Source: Paenibacillus sp. OK003
Lineage (GTDB): Bacteria > Bacillota > Bacilli > Paenibacillales > Paenibacillaceae
Direction of reading: 5' to 3'
Assembly: GCF_900109515.1 (NCBI RefSeq)
Contig: NZ_FOBD01000009.1
Span: forward strand, 62,001 to 126,000
DNA length: 64,000 nucleotides
Positions within the stretch are counted from its first letter, which is position 1. Each line of letters opens with the position of its first letter. Under the pieces are notes generated by a model. That model did no database searches. It was not told the DNA's origin and was given only the letters and a program-made list of their open reading frames with translations. A program made the position numbers and the translations under genes. Below are positions 28,146 to 37,667 of this stretch, piece by piece.

Positions 28146-28387
28146 TAAAAAGCTTTTATCAGCATTTAAAAGTTTGGTACAAGCTCTAATGAGACTTAAC
28201 CCATAAGTTTGCCGTTTGGCAGCCTTATGCTTCCAGTTTAAAATATACAAATACATGTTCTTATTTTATTAAAAAACCATTTTATAGCCTAAATTACTTT
28301 TTTAGGTTAGCAATGCCATTCAAAGTGTTGTTGAGTTAACAAGCACCATTCTCCGTTATAGTCATACAACAAAAAATACCCCACAGA

Positions 28388-28426
28388 GAGACCTTTTTTA
28401 AGTGTCTACTCTATAGGGTAGGGTAC
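28388..28426 (-). mobile_element. solo inverted end of an IS3-family element
   Basis: On the minus strand this reads TGTACCCTACCCTATAGAGT and goes on to AGACACTTAAAAAAGGTC, closely matching the left end at 23936. The pair could be the two ends of one element disrupted by later events, or two separate copies. Confidence 0.7.
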
Positions 28427-28486
28427 AGTTTATAAATAGGGCAGGCCTTCGTCCATTCAATTAAGAATGGGGGTTCTCTTCATCAT

Positions 28487-28526
28487 AAACAGCCGATTTT
28501 AATAGAGATTCGGCTGTTTATGATGG
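28487..28526. terminator. terminator-like hairpin after the GerMN gene
   Basis: ATAAACAGCCGA / TCGGCTGTTTAT, 12-bp perfect stem with a 14-nt loop. T-tract is short. Confidence 0.6.
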
Positions 28527-28528
28527 CT

Positions 28529-29074
28529 CTATTCACGGGTTAGTGGATGTTCTAATTCCGCATGGCCCATTAAACTTTCAGTTGCTTCTCCATCAACAAG
28601 CAGATCAATACTGCTTATTTCTTCAAACTGGAAAAATGACTCTTTCAAGGCATCGATGGCTAGAATCTCTCCTCCAGATCCTAATCTTGCTTCATCCGGA
28701 ATATGCACATCTAATGTCAACTTTCCTTGATCAAAAGTAGCCGAAAGTAAATCTATATTTTTCCACAAAGGAATCAGTTCGGTTTGATCACTACTTTGAA
28801 GCGCTTCGTAAGTCTTACTGTATCTTTCGGAGTCATCTTCGAATGTAATCTCCTTCTTACGTTGTTCAAGTTCTAATAGTTGATCGTCGGCGTAAAAAAC
28901 ACCAATTTCTTGAGATTCCTCGTCCACCTCACCCTGATTAACTATTGGTGCTGGTGTAGTATTTGCAGGATCAGAACCCTGTACTGGACCAGAAGAAATA
29001 GGTTTGCTACCACAACCCACCGCTAGTATGCTTATGGCACAAATTGCGATAGCCAGATAGATTCCTTTTTTCAT
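28529..29074 (-). CDS. GerMN-domain lipoprotein
   Basis: The 181-residue protein has a lipoprotein signal ending ILAVGCGSK (Cys21). The mature part carries one GerMN-like domain: IGVFYADDQLLELEQRKKEITF, a helix, then GKLTLDVHIPDEA and SSIDLLVDGEATESLMGH. GerM proteins act in spore-envelope assembly and germination, and related ones pair with amidases. It is 31 bp downstream of an amidase gene on the same strand, so the two form an envelope operon. Confidence 0.82.
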   Translation of the reverse strand: MKKGIYLAIAICAISILAVGCGSKPISSGPVQGSDPANTTPAPIVNQGEVDEESQEIGVFYADDQLLELEQRKKEITFEDDSERYSKTYEALQSSDQTELIPLWKNIDLLSATFDQGKLTLDVHIPDEARLGSGGEILAIDALKESFFQFEEISSIDLLVDGEATESLMGHAELEHPLTRE

Positions 29075-29105
29075 AGAAGCACATCCTCTTAAATTATTTG
29101 CTGCC

Positions 29106-30497
29106 CTATAGATTCAGATATTCTTTTATTCCATCAACAATAGCTTGTGCCGCTTTATTTTGATTGGTTTCTGACATCATGGCCTCCTCCTCAGCCTTGT
29201 TACTTAAGAACCCAACTTCTAAAAGAACCGCAGGCATTGTGGTTTCTCGGATGACCTGGTAGTTTCCGTTCTTAACGCCACGATCTTTAAATCCCAAGGC
29301 CTTAATCAAATTTTTATGAATGATGTTTGCTAGTTCTTTACTACTTTCGCGTTTGTAGTAATACGTTTCAGTTCCCGATACTTGGGGAGCAGCGGTTACG
29401 CTGTTACCGTGTATAGATACAAACACATCTGCCTTAAGATCGTTTGCAAGCTTGACGCGTTCTGGTCGTGTAGGGTAGATATCCGTTTCACGAGTCATGA
29501 TTAATTCTATGTCAGGTTCCTTTTCTAAAAGAGCCTGCACTTTAAGGCCTAATGCAAGGGCAAAATGCTTCTCTGGATTTTTGGTAAAACTTATTGTACC
29601 TGGATCACTGCCTCCGTGGCCCGGATCAATAACGACTACTTTTTTTCCGCTGTTGATAGGGGTTGCAGGTGCGGAATCGTTTACCATACTCAGATCAAGG
29701 ATGAATTTTCCAGCGATGTTTTGTTGAGTATAATTAACCGAATTTACATTGTTTAATTCAATCACGATTCGAACTTGAGCAGGATCATTTTTGAAAAGAG
29801 AATAGCGTACCTCAGTAACACTTGGAAAGTCGCTAGTATCTAACCTTCCCATGGATCCTCCAGGGGGTACTTGTCCCATATTACCGAAGTTGGTAGATGG
29901 GAAATCCAAGATAATTCGTTCAGGATTTTTTAGTGTTGTTATGACTGGAGAAACTTCACGGTCTAATGAAACGACAAGTTGATCATTGGCATAGTTTATA
30001 TCATGAATCAGGTTAGTGGCTGCTTCATTCCCTTTCTCATTAGAGGGTGGGGATGGGAGCGTTGTATTACTAGTTAATGTAACAATCTTGTCTTTGTTAT
30101 TCCAGCCAACTCCCAACCCCATCTCTTCACTAACAAAGCGTATGGGAACGACAACCGTATTCTTGATCATCTGGGGAGCAATGTTAAGCGTCACTGTGTT
30201 ATTTTGGACTATAGCCTGATCTTTTCCAACGGTCAATGAAATTGCATTAGAACCTTCTTGAATATCCACATTTTGTGTTTTTTGGTCCCAATTCACCTTG
30301 AATTTTAAATTCTCAGCGACTACTCGAATTGGAATCATAATATTGTTCCGAACATTAACGATTTCAACATCATTAGGTAAAACTAGATCCTGGCCATCTA
30401 AAATAATTTTAGTTTGATTTGTAGCCGCATGAGTGTGCATGGGTATTAGAAAGAGTAGCAGTGCACTAAATAATAACATCATTATAGTTTTTTTCAT
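29106..30497 (-). CDS. secreted N-acetylmuramoyl-L-alanine amidase (Amidase_3)
   Basis: The 463-residue protein has a signal peptide, then a copper-amine-oxidase-like stalk domain (about residues 28-135; IPIRVVAENLKF, VPIRFVSEEMGLGVGW), an AMIN domain (about 165-275), and a C-terminal zinc amidase. Catalytic landmarks are VVIDPGHGGSDPG, the Glu-containing MTRETD, VSIHGN and LLEVGFLSN. It cleaves stem peptides from peptidoglycan; AMIN domains target it to the wall. It heads the operon with the GerMN lipoprotein. Confidence 0.94.
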   Translation of the reverse strand: MKKTIMMLLFSALLLFLIPMHTHAATNQTKIILDGQDLVLPNDVEIVNVRNNIMIPIRVVAENLKFKVNWDQKTQNVDIQEGSNAISLTVGKDQAIVQNNTVTLNIAPQMIKNTVVVPIRFVSEEMGLGVGWNNKDKIVTLTSNTTLPSPPSNEKGNEAATNLIHDINYANDQLVVSLDREVSPVITTLKNPERIILDFPSTNFGNMGQVPPGGSMGRLDTSDFPSVTEVRYSLFKNDPAQVRIVIELNNVNSVNYTQQNIAGKFILDLSMVNDSAPATPINSGKKVVVIDPGHGGSDPGTISFTKNPEKHFALALGLKVQALLEKEPDIELIMTRETDIYPTRPERVKLANDLKADVFVSIHGNSVTAAPQVSGTETYYYKRESSKELANIIHKNLIKALGFKDRGVKNGNYQVIRETTMPAVLLEVGFLSNKAEEEAMMSETNQNKAAQAIVDGIKEYLNL

Positions 30498-30985
30498 TTT
30501 ACACCTCGGTTTTAATTTACGTATTACTAATCTTTCAACTGCATAACAAGGTTACAATATGATTTTCATTTATGAAAAGGATTCACAGGAAAACAACCTG
30601 TTGCGTAAATAAATTAATTCAAAAGACAATTGAACTGATGCTATGAAATTCAAAGATATCAAGTTTATTTGGGAAAACTAATCACCTCCTGTGACCCTCA
30701 AGTTAGTTCTATAAGCAGGATGTACTACCTACTCAATTGTGACAACATTCTATTGATATACATTTTTATCCTGTGAATCCGTTTAAATTGAAGTATATGT
30801 AATTATCCCGATATATAAGGGTCTTTTTGTTGAAAAGTGAATATTTTTGGAGGAACAAAATTACCTATAATATCCTTTTCATAAATATAACGCTATAACT
30901 CCCTTAAAAGTTGCGAAATAATTGGTTTTCATACAAATATATTCTAATTATGGTTCATTAGTTGTAGAAAATAAGAGGGAAATCT
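30498..30985. other. gene-free AT-rich stretch
   Basis: I see no convincing gene, RNA or repeat in this stretch upstream of the amidase gene. Confidence 0.5.
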
Positions 30986-31030
30986 ATGTGCGGATTTATA
31001 GGAAGGGTGAACTTTTTTAAGATGCTTGTC
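30986..31030 (+). pseudogene. possible 5' remnant of a class II glutamine amidotransferase gene
   Basis: AGAGGG precedes ATG 30986, giving MCGFIGRVN, the N-terminal signature of asparagine synthetase and related Ntn amidotransferases (nucleophile Cys2). The frame stops after 15 codons and no further homologous sequence is evident up to 31280. Low confidence because the match is short. Confidence 0.3.
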
Positions 31031-31280
31031 TAATGAAAGTTTGTGTTGTAAGCCGTATGAGAACGTAAGAGGTTTGTTTTGTAAATTGCAAATTAGGAAG
31101 TTAGATCATCGGAGCAATCAACCTTATTCCATCACCGGAGGAGATTCTATTATAACGACAAGAAGGATGGTGAGGTGAGGTCAAAGATCGGAGTTACGAC
31201 GGCTCAAGAGAGATCAATTTTATCTTGGATACAATCTATTCCAACACCAAGAATAAGTTAAGCACGGACACATTTTAGTT

Positions 31281-31323
31281 AAAAAGATCCGATCGTCAAT
31301 TACATCGCGAAAGGATCTTTTTT
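31281..31323 (+). terminator. Rho-independent terminator
   Basis: AAAAAGATCC / GGATCTTTTTT with a 22-nt loop and a T-run on the plus strand. No intact plus-strand gene lies upstream, consistent with a deleted gene. Confidence 0.7.
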
Positions 31324-31386
31324 AGTGATGTAATTCTTGTTGAGCAAATAAGATATACAATTAGAAATTCATATTACCGATGATCA

Positions 31387-31764
31387 TTAACCAGTCTCTT
31401 CGAGAGCTGAGAGCAAGATCCATCCCGCTACGTTTGCACTGTTCCAAACATATACCCATTTTTCTCCATTTACAACTTTAACTTCACCACCATGTTGACC
31501 AAATAATTGAGTGCCCGCATATACAGTGAGCACATGTGCTCCCGTTGGCGATGCGGTTGCTCTAATATTTGCTGTTGTTTTGACTGTCCATGTATAAGCC
31601 AAAATGCTGACTTCGTCTTTTCCTGGTGCAACTGTTATATTTGAATCAAGCGTATTTTGGATGTCAGGTCTAACTCTATCCGTTGGGTTATCCGATGCAA
31701 AAGCTCCAGTTACCGGAAGTGCCATTGCAGCGACTAAAGAAACAGCAATAAATTTTTTCAACAT
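31387..31764 (-). CDS. small secreted SH3b-domain protein
   Basis: The 125-residue protein has a signal peptide (LKKFIAVSLVAAMALPVTGAFA) and a bacterial SH3-like domain: VKTTANIRATASPTGAHVLTVYAG, then EKWVYVW and VAGWILLSALE. Such domains bind the cell wall. The gene is single, with GGAG upstream of the start. Confidence 0.85.
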   Translation of the reverse strand: MLKKFIAVSLVAAMALPVTGAFASDNPTDRVRPDIQNTLDSNITVAPGKDEVSILAYTWTVKTTANIRATASPTGAHVLTVYAGTQLFGQHGGEVKVVNGEKWVYVWNSANVAGWILLSALEETG

Positions 31765-31921
31765 TTTAAAGTCTCCTTTTTAGTTGGATTTAGATATGAA
31801 AAATATTAGATATCTCCTTTCTATTTACTATTCATCTTAAATATGTAAATAAGAGAACATACATAATATAGCATTATTTTACACGAAATGTAAATGTAGT
31901 TTTTGTGAACATTTTCTATTA

Positions 31922-31953
31922 TTGGACGGATAGAAATATAACAGTGCGACACC
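31922..31953 (+). repeat. orphan IS30-type left end
   Basis: GGACGGAT...AATAT...AGTGCGACACCT repeats the first 30 bp of the IS30 element at 26820 in direct orientation, with about six differences. No transposase follows. Apart from this and one hairpin, 31765-32276 holds nothing recognised. Confidence 0.5.
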
Positions 31954-32069
31954 TTTGGAGATTTACGTTCGGTGTATGTAACTCAGAGTATCCCACTGGG
32001 ACCATACTCACAGTTACGCCTGACTGAGGAAAGGTAGCATTAAAACTAAATAATAGTACCTTAAAGGAA

Positions 32070-32098
32070 AGACAGCCGACTATTTAGGCGGCTGTCTA
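32070..32098. terminator. terminator-like hairpin
   Basis: AGACAGCCG / CGGCTGTCT, 9-bp stem, T-rich sequence within 10 bp on the plus side. Confidence 0.5.
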
Positions 32099-32276
32099 CT
32101 GGCTTCTTTTTGCGTTCGATTGGGGAATCACGACAGACAATCTTATGCGTCCAATTTCTGCCCTAAAGTGGGGAGAAGCTTTGCTTAGGGAACTGAATGA
32201 ATCCTTTATGGGTTAATTCACCACAGCCTCAAGTGAGCAGCTGTTGATCAATGCTTTAGGACGATATTTTTCATCG

Positions 32277-33982
32277 TTAATTGATCTCTTTCTGAATTTT
32301 CGATAGATCCTGATAAATTTTATCACGCACATATTGATTTGATAACATGCTACGGTATAGTTCCCCATTAAATCTATCAATGACTTTAGTTGCAATTCTT
32401 TCTCCAAAAATACTGTTAAGTACATCGGATGCCTGCCCTTTTGTCCATGTGTCATCATAAGCAATAGCATTTTTATCGAGCTGCGAACGTTGAGCTGGAC
32501 TCATTGGATGATGTCTCCACCGAGCTTCCTTATAAATAATCTTGGTACTGATTGTCTGCAAAAAGCTTTCAGCAATACCTTGTGCGTATTCTAGAGATAA
32601 AGCTTCATCATGTAATGGATACAGCCGCTTATTTGTGTGTTCAAATAAAATCCACCAGTGAGTATCGTCTTTAATTAAGTAACAATATTGCTTATTGCCA
32701 ATGCTAATGTAGTAAGCAATACCGGAGATAGAGTTCCATAAGTAGATTGTCTTTGTGGAGAAAAGATTAATCTCATGCATTTTCTTACCATGTTCAAAGG
32801 CAATTTGATGCAGGCGCTCCTGAAATTCAAGTACGGATTCCCCATCCTCTATCATTTCGTCTTTTAGGATATCTTCATCGATTTCCTCATCATCCTCTAT
32901 TTGCCCAGGAGGAAAAAGATCACTTAGTGTCATTAATGAGTATTTCTCTGAAACGCCAACGATGTCAAGAACAAGGCAATCGACTTTATCCGGATATAAT
33001 CGGGTCCCCCGTCCAATGCACTGGGTATATAAGCTCTCACTTTTAGTGGGTCTCGCCATCATAATACAACTTACACTCGGTTCATCAAAGCCTTCCGTTA
33101 GGATCATACAATTCACCATGACTTGTAGAATGCCTTGAGAAAAATCAGCGAGCAATTGATCGCGAGTCTCTTCAGGCAATGAACCATCTATCCCGGCAGC
33201 CTTCACACCATGAGAAGATAAGCGATCGGTAATTTCATAGGTTTGTTTCACATTTACAGCAAAGATAATCGTTTTTCTTTCTTCACCATGTTCTAAATAC
33301 GCCTGGACTATTGTATCGATAACACTTTCTTGGCCCATTTGCTCACCCAGTTGTTTTTCGTTAAAATCACCAGCAAGTGTTTGAACGGAATCCAGATTTA
33401 GTTCATCTGCAACAATCTTTTTCCCCCTAATATCACAGAGATACTTGGATAGGATGAGATCCAAGATCGTTTTTTCATATACAATCTCCTCATATACCTG
33501 GCCTAAGGCTTGCCGATCAAGTCTGTTTGGGGTCGCGGTTATTCCGAGTAATGGTGGACCATCTTCTTCAAAGCAGCCCAAGGTCTCTAAGACCTTGTAT
33601 GAACCCTTAGAGACACTATGATGTGCCTCATCATAAATAACAAGCGAAGGTCTAACCATCTGCCTGCCACGGACTAACGTTTGAGTAGATGCGACAATGA
33701 CATCGACTTCTTGCTCGTTGTCGGCGGCTTTAACCCTGCCAACACGTACATCCCTCCAAACCAGGCTCATTTTACTTGCTGTTTGCTTTAGTAGTTCGTC
33801 TCGATGAGCAATGAAAACAATAGGCCGATTTATATCAAAAGTTTCTTTGAATAGTTTTGAGACGGCCGCAGCCACGATCGTCTTACCCGCTCCAGTTGGG
33901 AGAACAATATAAGTTGTCTCTTTACGCCTGCAGCAAGTTTCTAGAAAACGATACAGGATGCTTCATTCTGGTAGTCTCTTAA
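32277..33982 (-). pseudogene. superfamily 2 DEAH helicase, frameshifted at the N-terminus
   Basis: The long open frame (from 33875) encodes 532 residues with VFIAHRDELLKQ, VIYDEAHHSVS (DEAH), GITATPNRLD, and motifs V/VI (LTEGFDEPSV, QCIGRGTRLYPDK). The Walker A PTGAGKT lies just upstream of that start in the same frame. Further upstream, RDYQNEASCIVF and KLAAGVKRQL are in another frame, separated by a TAG and a shift near 33905. So the intact gene began before 33982 and is now broken. The family includes helicases of restriction or conjugative elements. Confidence 0.78.
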
Positions 33983-34028
33983 AGATATTGCCAATGGCTG
34001 TGGCTCCCTTCACCTAGTCTTTATGAGT

Positions 34029-34195
34029 TTAATTGAATGGATCAGCATCAAATTTTCCATCTTTGGAAATCCCATAAAGAACTCTAAGATCCTCAAACTC
34101 AGTAGAAAAATCGGGGTCTCCTTCACGTACTCTCTTGGTATATTTGTCATCTTCATAATAGAAGCCATTCCTGTAATGAAGTAATTTGAGCTGAA
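34029..34195 (-). pseudogene. C-terminal fragment of an unknown protein
   Basis: The last about 50 residues, NGFYYEDDKYTKRVREGDPD to FDADPFN, look like genuine coding sequence with high charge. The frame upstream runs into the left end of the IS110 element, which probably removed the N-terminus. No family recognised. Confidence 0.4.
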
Positions 34196-34274
34196 TGAAA
34201 AATGCGCCTCTAGTATACTGGGAATCGTTGTTCCGGACAAGAACAATACCCACATACGAAAAGAGGCGCACATC

Positions 34275-35573
34275 ATGAAGTATAAGATGAAACTGAAACA
34301 GAATCAACGGATTACGCGAATTACGAAAGAAACGCTAGTCATTGGAGCAGACATTGCCAAAAAGATTCACGTAGCTAGAGCGGTAGATTTCCGTGGCATT
34401 GAATTAGGAAAAGACTGCGTGTTCCACAACGATCAGGAAGGGTTAACGAAGCTAGTAACATGGATGAAAGAACTTCAGGAGGTTCATCTGAAAACGGACA
34501 TTGTTTTCGGAATCGAGCCTACCGGACACTACTGGTTTCCGCTAGCTTCTTTTCTGGAAGCTCGAGATATAAAGGTCGTTATTGTGAACCCGCATCACGT
34601 AAACAAGAGCAAGGAACTTGAGGATAACTCGCCGACGAAGAGTGACTATAAGGATGCCAAAGTCATTACAGATCTCATTCGAAACGGGAAGTATTCAGAG
34701 CCCAAATTGCCGGCGATGGAATATGCCGAATTACGCATCCTCATGAATTTCCGTGAGAAGGTTATGGTGAGTTTAAACCAAGTCAAGGCCCGTGTGCATA
34801 ACTGGTTCGATCGCTATTTTCCAGAGTATTTGAGCGTGTTTAAAGATTGGGAAGGCAAAGCTTCGCTAATGACAATGCGCCAGTTTCCGACACCGGAAGA
34901 GATCGTCTCTATAGGCGCCAGAGGCGTTCTCGCACACTGGAAAACGGAAGTGAAGCGAGGAGTCGGTATCAAGAGAGCGGAAAAGCTCTTTGCGACAGCC
35001 GGGACATCCATCGGGCTTACCGAAGGGTTACGAGCTGCGAGACTGGAGCTTCTGAGCTTGCTCGAGCAGTTTGAGCTTTTCTCTAAACAGGTGGAAATGA
35101 CCATGAATCAGGTCATGGACATCTTGAATGAGATCCCGGGAACAACGCAGATGTTGAATATACCAGGCGTTGGCGCGGTTACCGTTGCAGGATTTCTGGC
35201 TGAGGTTGGCGATCTGAGTCATTATGACCACGGACAACAAATCATTCGGCTGGCGGGCTTGAATTTAAAAGAAAATAGTTCCGGTAAACGCAAGGGTAAA
35301 ACCGGCATCACCAAGCGTGGACGCTCGCGATTAAGAGCCTTGTTGTTCCGTTGCGTCATGCCAATGGTAGCGAAGAATGAGGAATTTAAGGCCCTTCATA
35401 AGTATTTCACAACACGAAGTCAAAATCCGCTAAAGAAAAAACAGTCGCTTATCGCGCTCTGCGGAAAACTGATACGCGTCCTGCACACGCTGGGGACGAA
35501 GGAAATAGAGTACAACGCAAACGACGTTCTTGGTCCTGTACGACAAGCGCAGTTACAACGGAATGCAGCGTAG
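34275..35573 (+). CDS. IS110-family transposase (second, unrelated copy)
   Basis: The 432-residue DEDD recombinase has VIGADIAKKIHVA, GIEPTGHYWF and TKSDYKDAKVI in its RuvC-like half. The Tnp20 half has IPGVGAVTVAGFLAEVGD, the active serine region LKENSSGKRKGKTGITKRG, and SRLRALLFRCV. It shares only family motifs with the copy at 22516. Just before its start, TGCGCCTC (34203-34210) and GAGGCGCA (34263-34270) enclose a TTGTTC/GAACAA hairpin. Confidence 0.95.
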   Translation: MKYKMKLKQNQRITRITKETLVIGADIAKKIHVARAVDFRGIELGKDCVFHNDQEGLTKLVTWMKELQEVHLKTDIVFGIEPTGHYWFPLASFLEARDIKVVIVNPHHVNKSKELEDNSPTKSDYKDAKVITDLIRNGKYSEPKLPAMEYAELRILMNFREKVMVSLNQVKARVHNWFDRYFPEYLSVFKDWEGKASLMTMRQFPTPEEIVSIGARGVLAHWKTEVKRGVGIKRAEKLFATAGTSIGLTEGLRAARLELLSLLEQFELFSKQVEMTMNQVMDILNEIPGTTQMLNIPGVGAVTVAGFLAEVGDLSHYDHGQQIIRLAGLNLKENSSGKRKGKTGITKRGRSRLRALLFRCVMPMVAKNEEFKALHKYFTTRSQNPLKKKQSLIALCGKLIRVLHTLGTKEIEYNANDVLGPVRQAQLQRNAA

Positions 35574-35810
35574 TTCAAAGAGTCAATAGCCTTGAAAATC
35601 TTGACTCGTTCGCAGATGTATAACTTGACAAATGAAGCACCGGAGAAGCCGAAGTTGAATAAACCATAAGGGCAATGACCCCGTATAGGAGCGAGAATCG
35701 GCCTCCACCCCTAGGCAGGTAGAACGAAGGAATGTAAGGGCAACGACCCAGCGTGACATGGGAGGGTAAACCCCAAGGGAAGATGTGGAGATCCACTGTG
35801 CGATCATACG
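35574..35810 (+). ncRNA. candidate structured RNA at the 3' end of the IS110 element
   Basis: Non-coding DNA after the transposase contains a hairpin (GAGTCAA / TTGACTC, 35579-35606) and a direct repeat TAAGGGCAAYGACCC at 35667-35681 and 35735-35749. In the IS1111 branch the guide RNA lies downstream of the transposase. The end of the element is not defined. Confidence 0.4.
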
Positions 35811-35966
35811 TATTATCCACAGTTTGGAAAATCGAGTCCAAGCCCTGTTCCCGTCACCGGCCTTTTCAGAAAAATATGGTTCTAAACCAATCTCCTTCCA
35901 TTACCCTAAAGGTGTCGAAGTTGTAAATCTAAGAATGAGAGAGAAAACAGCAGCAACCATTACTTT

Positions 35967-37100
35967 TTAGTGGGAGTGGGAGATTTTATCTACGGTTGCT
36001 GCATTCAGATAGTCTGAAATAACGAGTGCCTTTCTTGGGTCAAGACGTCTCACTTCATCCGATGTGACTGCATCTCGTTCAGCTGATGTTATCGTTTTTT
36101 TGTCTGGTATCATAGCAAGAAAAGCTGTAGAAATGGTTTCTATTTTTATAGTTGAGGTTCCACAGAACCAAGAGGCGTACTCGCAAGACACTTGGGATAG
36201 GCCCGAAAGGAATATCTTAGTCTTCAGGTTATTTAAGAGATTGGCAGCCTTGTCTTCTCCGTATTTTTGACTTAGTTGTTCAATACCTTGGATGCCTAAA
36301 GCTAACCCCATGCGTCTGGAACGTGCTGTAGCAGCAACCGTATCACTAATCGGAATGATACCCAAGTTGGCAAACTCATCTAAAAAGAAAAGGACGGGGA
36401 ATCCATCTGTAATATCTTGCAGCCGCTGGAGTAGTTGCTGATAGAGTACGGCCATGAGCGGAGCAGCGTAAAGGGATTTCGTTTCAGGTACTGAAACAAA
36501 CAGGACAACGGTTTTTTTATTGTCATTGTTTAATCCAAATCGTAAATGTTTGGGCTGTATATCATTTCGTTGTGCAAAGTGGACTACCCGGTCACAGTTG
36601 CATGTTTGTAGCGATCGTTACCTTAATACTAGCTAAGATTTTATCTGAGCCGGCTGCTTGTTTGAACAGCGCATATTCTCGTCTTGCTAATTTGTAATCA
36701 TTGAATAGTGCCTCTATCTCCTCCATGTCCATAAAGAGGATGATATCCATGGCATCACCAATTCTAGGGCATTCCGGATTTCTATATTTCACATAGAGGA
36801 ATGCTGCCACTAATAGCGGTAGCGACATGTTAAGCCAGGTTGAATCTCCACCGCTCTTTCCCTGGATCTCGAATGCAAGTCCGCCATTCATTAGAATGAG
36901 TTGTGTAATCTCTTTAATTTCTGCATAATTCTTGGCCACAGATAACGGGTTGTACCCTGGGAAGTGATTTTCAAAAGGAGATAAACGGATGGTATCAAAT
37001 CCACGTTTCCGTAGTTCGGGACCTGTTTTCCATACAGTTCCCTTTGGGATCTGTCACCACCTTATGTACGTTGGTTTCATATGTTTGTATATCTCAATAA
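35967..37100 (-). pseudogene. VirD4/TraG-type coupling protein, N-truncated and frameshifted
   Basis: Three blocks of one protein lie in successive frames. YETNVHKVVTDPKG (about 37050-37090) is shifted before ELRKRGFDTIRLSPFENHF. AKNYAEIKEITQLIL runs to the stop near 36592. Then CDRVVHFAQRNDIQPKH through LFFLDEFANLGIIP (Walker B-like), ARSRRMGLALGIQGIEQLSQ and IFLSGLS run to 35967. The N-terminal membrane part and Walker A are missing. It is a remnant of a conjugative element's type IV coupling ATPase. Confidence 0.85.
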
Positions 37101-37109
37101 AAACGGGCA

Positions 37110-37204
37110 TTTCTAGGGATAAATACAGTGCTCAGTATGCCCATGCCGAGGGAAATAGCACAGCGGATGGGTATGCTGCTCATTCAGAAGGATCCGGAGC
37201 CTAA
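37110..37204 (+). pseudogene. fragment of a phage fibre-type repeat protein
   Basis: The plus-strand frame ends YSAQYAHAEGNSTADGYAAH then SEGSGA and a stop. A(H/S)AEG.(S/T)(T/A)A.GYAAH is the repeat of YadA-head-like or phage tail-fibre proteins. It begins where the coupling-protein remnant ends and abuts the prophage genes, on the opposite strand. Confidence 0.5.
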
Positions 37205-37465
37205 GTAAAATTTAATGTATTCTTCTAATTGGTCTAGCCAAACGTCGATTGTCTTCTTTGCTAGAGCACTACTAAAACGCCCTAGTTCTCTCTCTCCGTG
37301 GCTTACAACCACTGTCGGGACGAACTTTACTTCCGTGTGAATGGAAGGATCATACTCAATCCTAGAGACGCTGACCTGCTGTCGTTCCTGAGCAATCTTG
37401 TCGAGAGTCTTCTGTAAGCGTCGGCAGTGACCGCAGTCGTTGCTGTAATAAAGAGTCAGGTTCAT
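37184..37465 (-). CDS. thioredoxin/glutaredoxin-like protein
   Basis: This 93-residue protein starts MNLTLYYSNDCGHCRRLQK: an N-terminal strand followed by the CxxC motif CGHC. The cis-Pro strand is KFVPTVVVSHG. It fits a small phage-type thioredoxin fold. It overlaps the upstream gene by 4 bp. Confidence 0.78.
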   Translation of the reverse strand: MNLTLYYSNDCGHCRRLQKTLDKIAQERQQVSVSRIEYDPSIHTEVKFVPTVVVSHGERELGRFSSALAKKTIDVWLDQLEEYIKFYLGSGSF

Positions 37466-37650
37466 TCGTCACCGTAATCATTCGGGAACTTATAGAACTT
37501 TCCGATAGTTACTGTCCATTTACCGAAGTACAAGCACACGTAGATATTTCTCTTGCCCATGTGGTCGTTAGTGTTGAAGTTAGCCCCTAAAAGGAAAGTT
37601 TGGTTGTCATATACCTCAATGTTCCAGCCGTGATAGTCTTGTTCTCTCAT
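37462..37650 (-). CDS. small hypothetical prophage protein
   Basis: 62 residues, aromatic-rich (GWNIEVYDNQTFLLGANF, YVCLYFGKWTVTIGKFY), predicted beta. GGGG precedes the start. It lies between two thioredoxin-like genes. No family recognised. Confidence 0.6.
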   Translation of the reverse strand: MREQDYHGWNIEVYDNQTFLLGANFNTNDHMGKRNIYVCLYFGKWTVTIGKFYKFPNDYGDE

Positions 37651-37667
37651 ATTCGTTCCCCTTTCTA

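Noticed and set aside
31060..31110. Group II intron domain V-like sequence (AGCCGTATGA...)
   Set aside because: Only about ten bases fit; the catalytic AGC/bulge and stem are absent.
22386..35810. CRISPR array or defence island
   Set aside because: No regularly spaced repeats and no defence-gene set; the lone broken helicase is not enough for a restriction or defence call.
35575..35841. Minus-strand frames in the IS110 3' flank
   Set aside because: Two overlapping open frames in a region that shows RNA-like repeats; no protein motif and no ribosome site.
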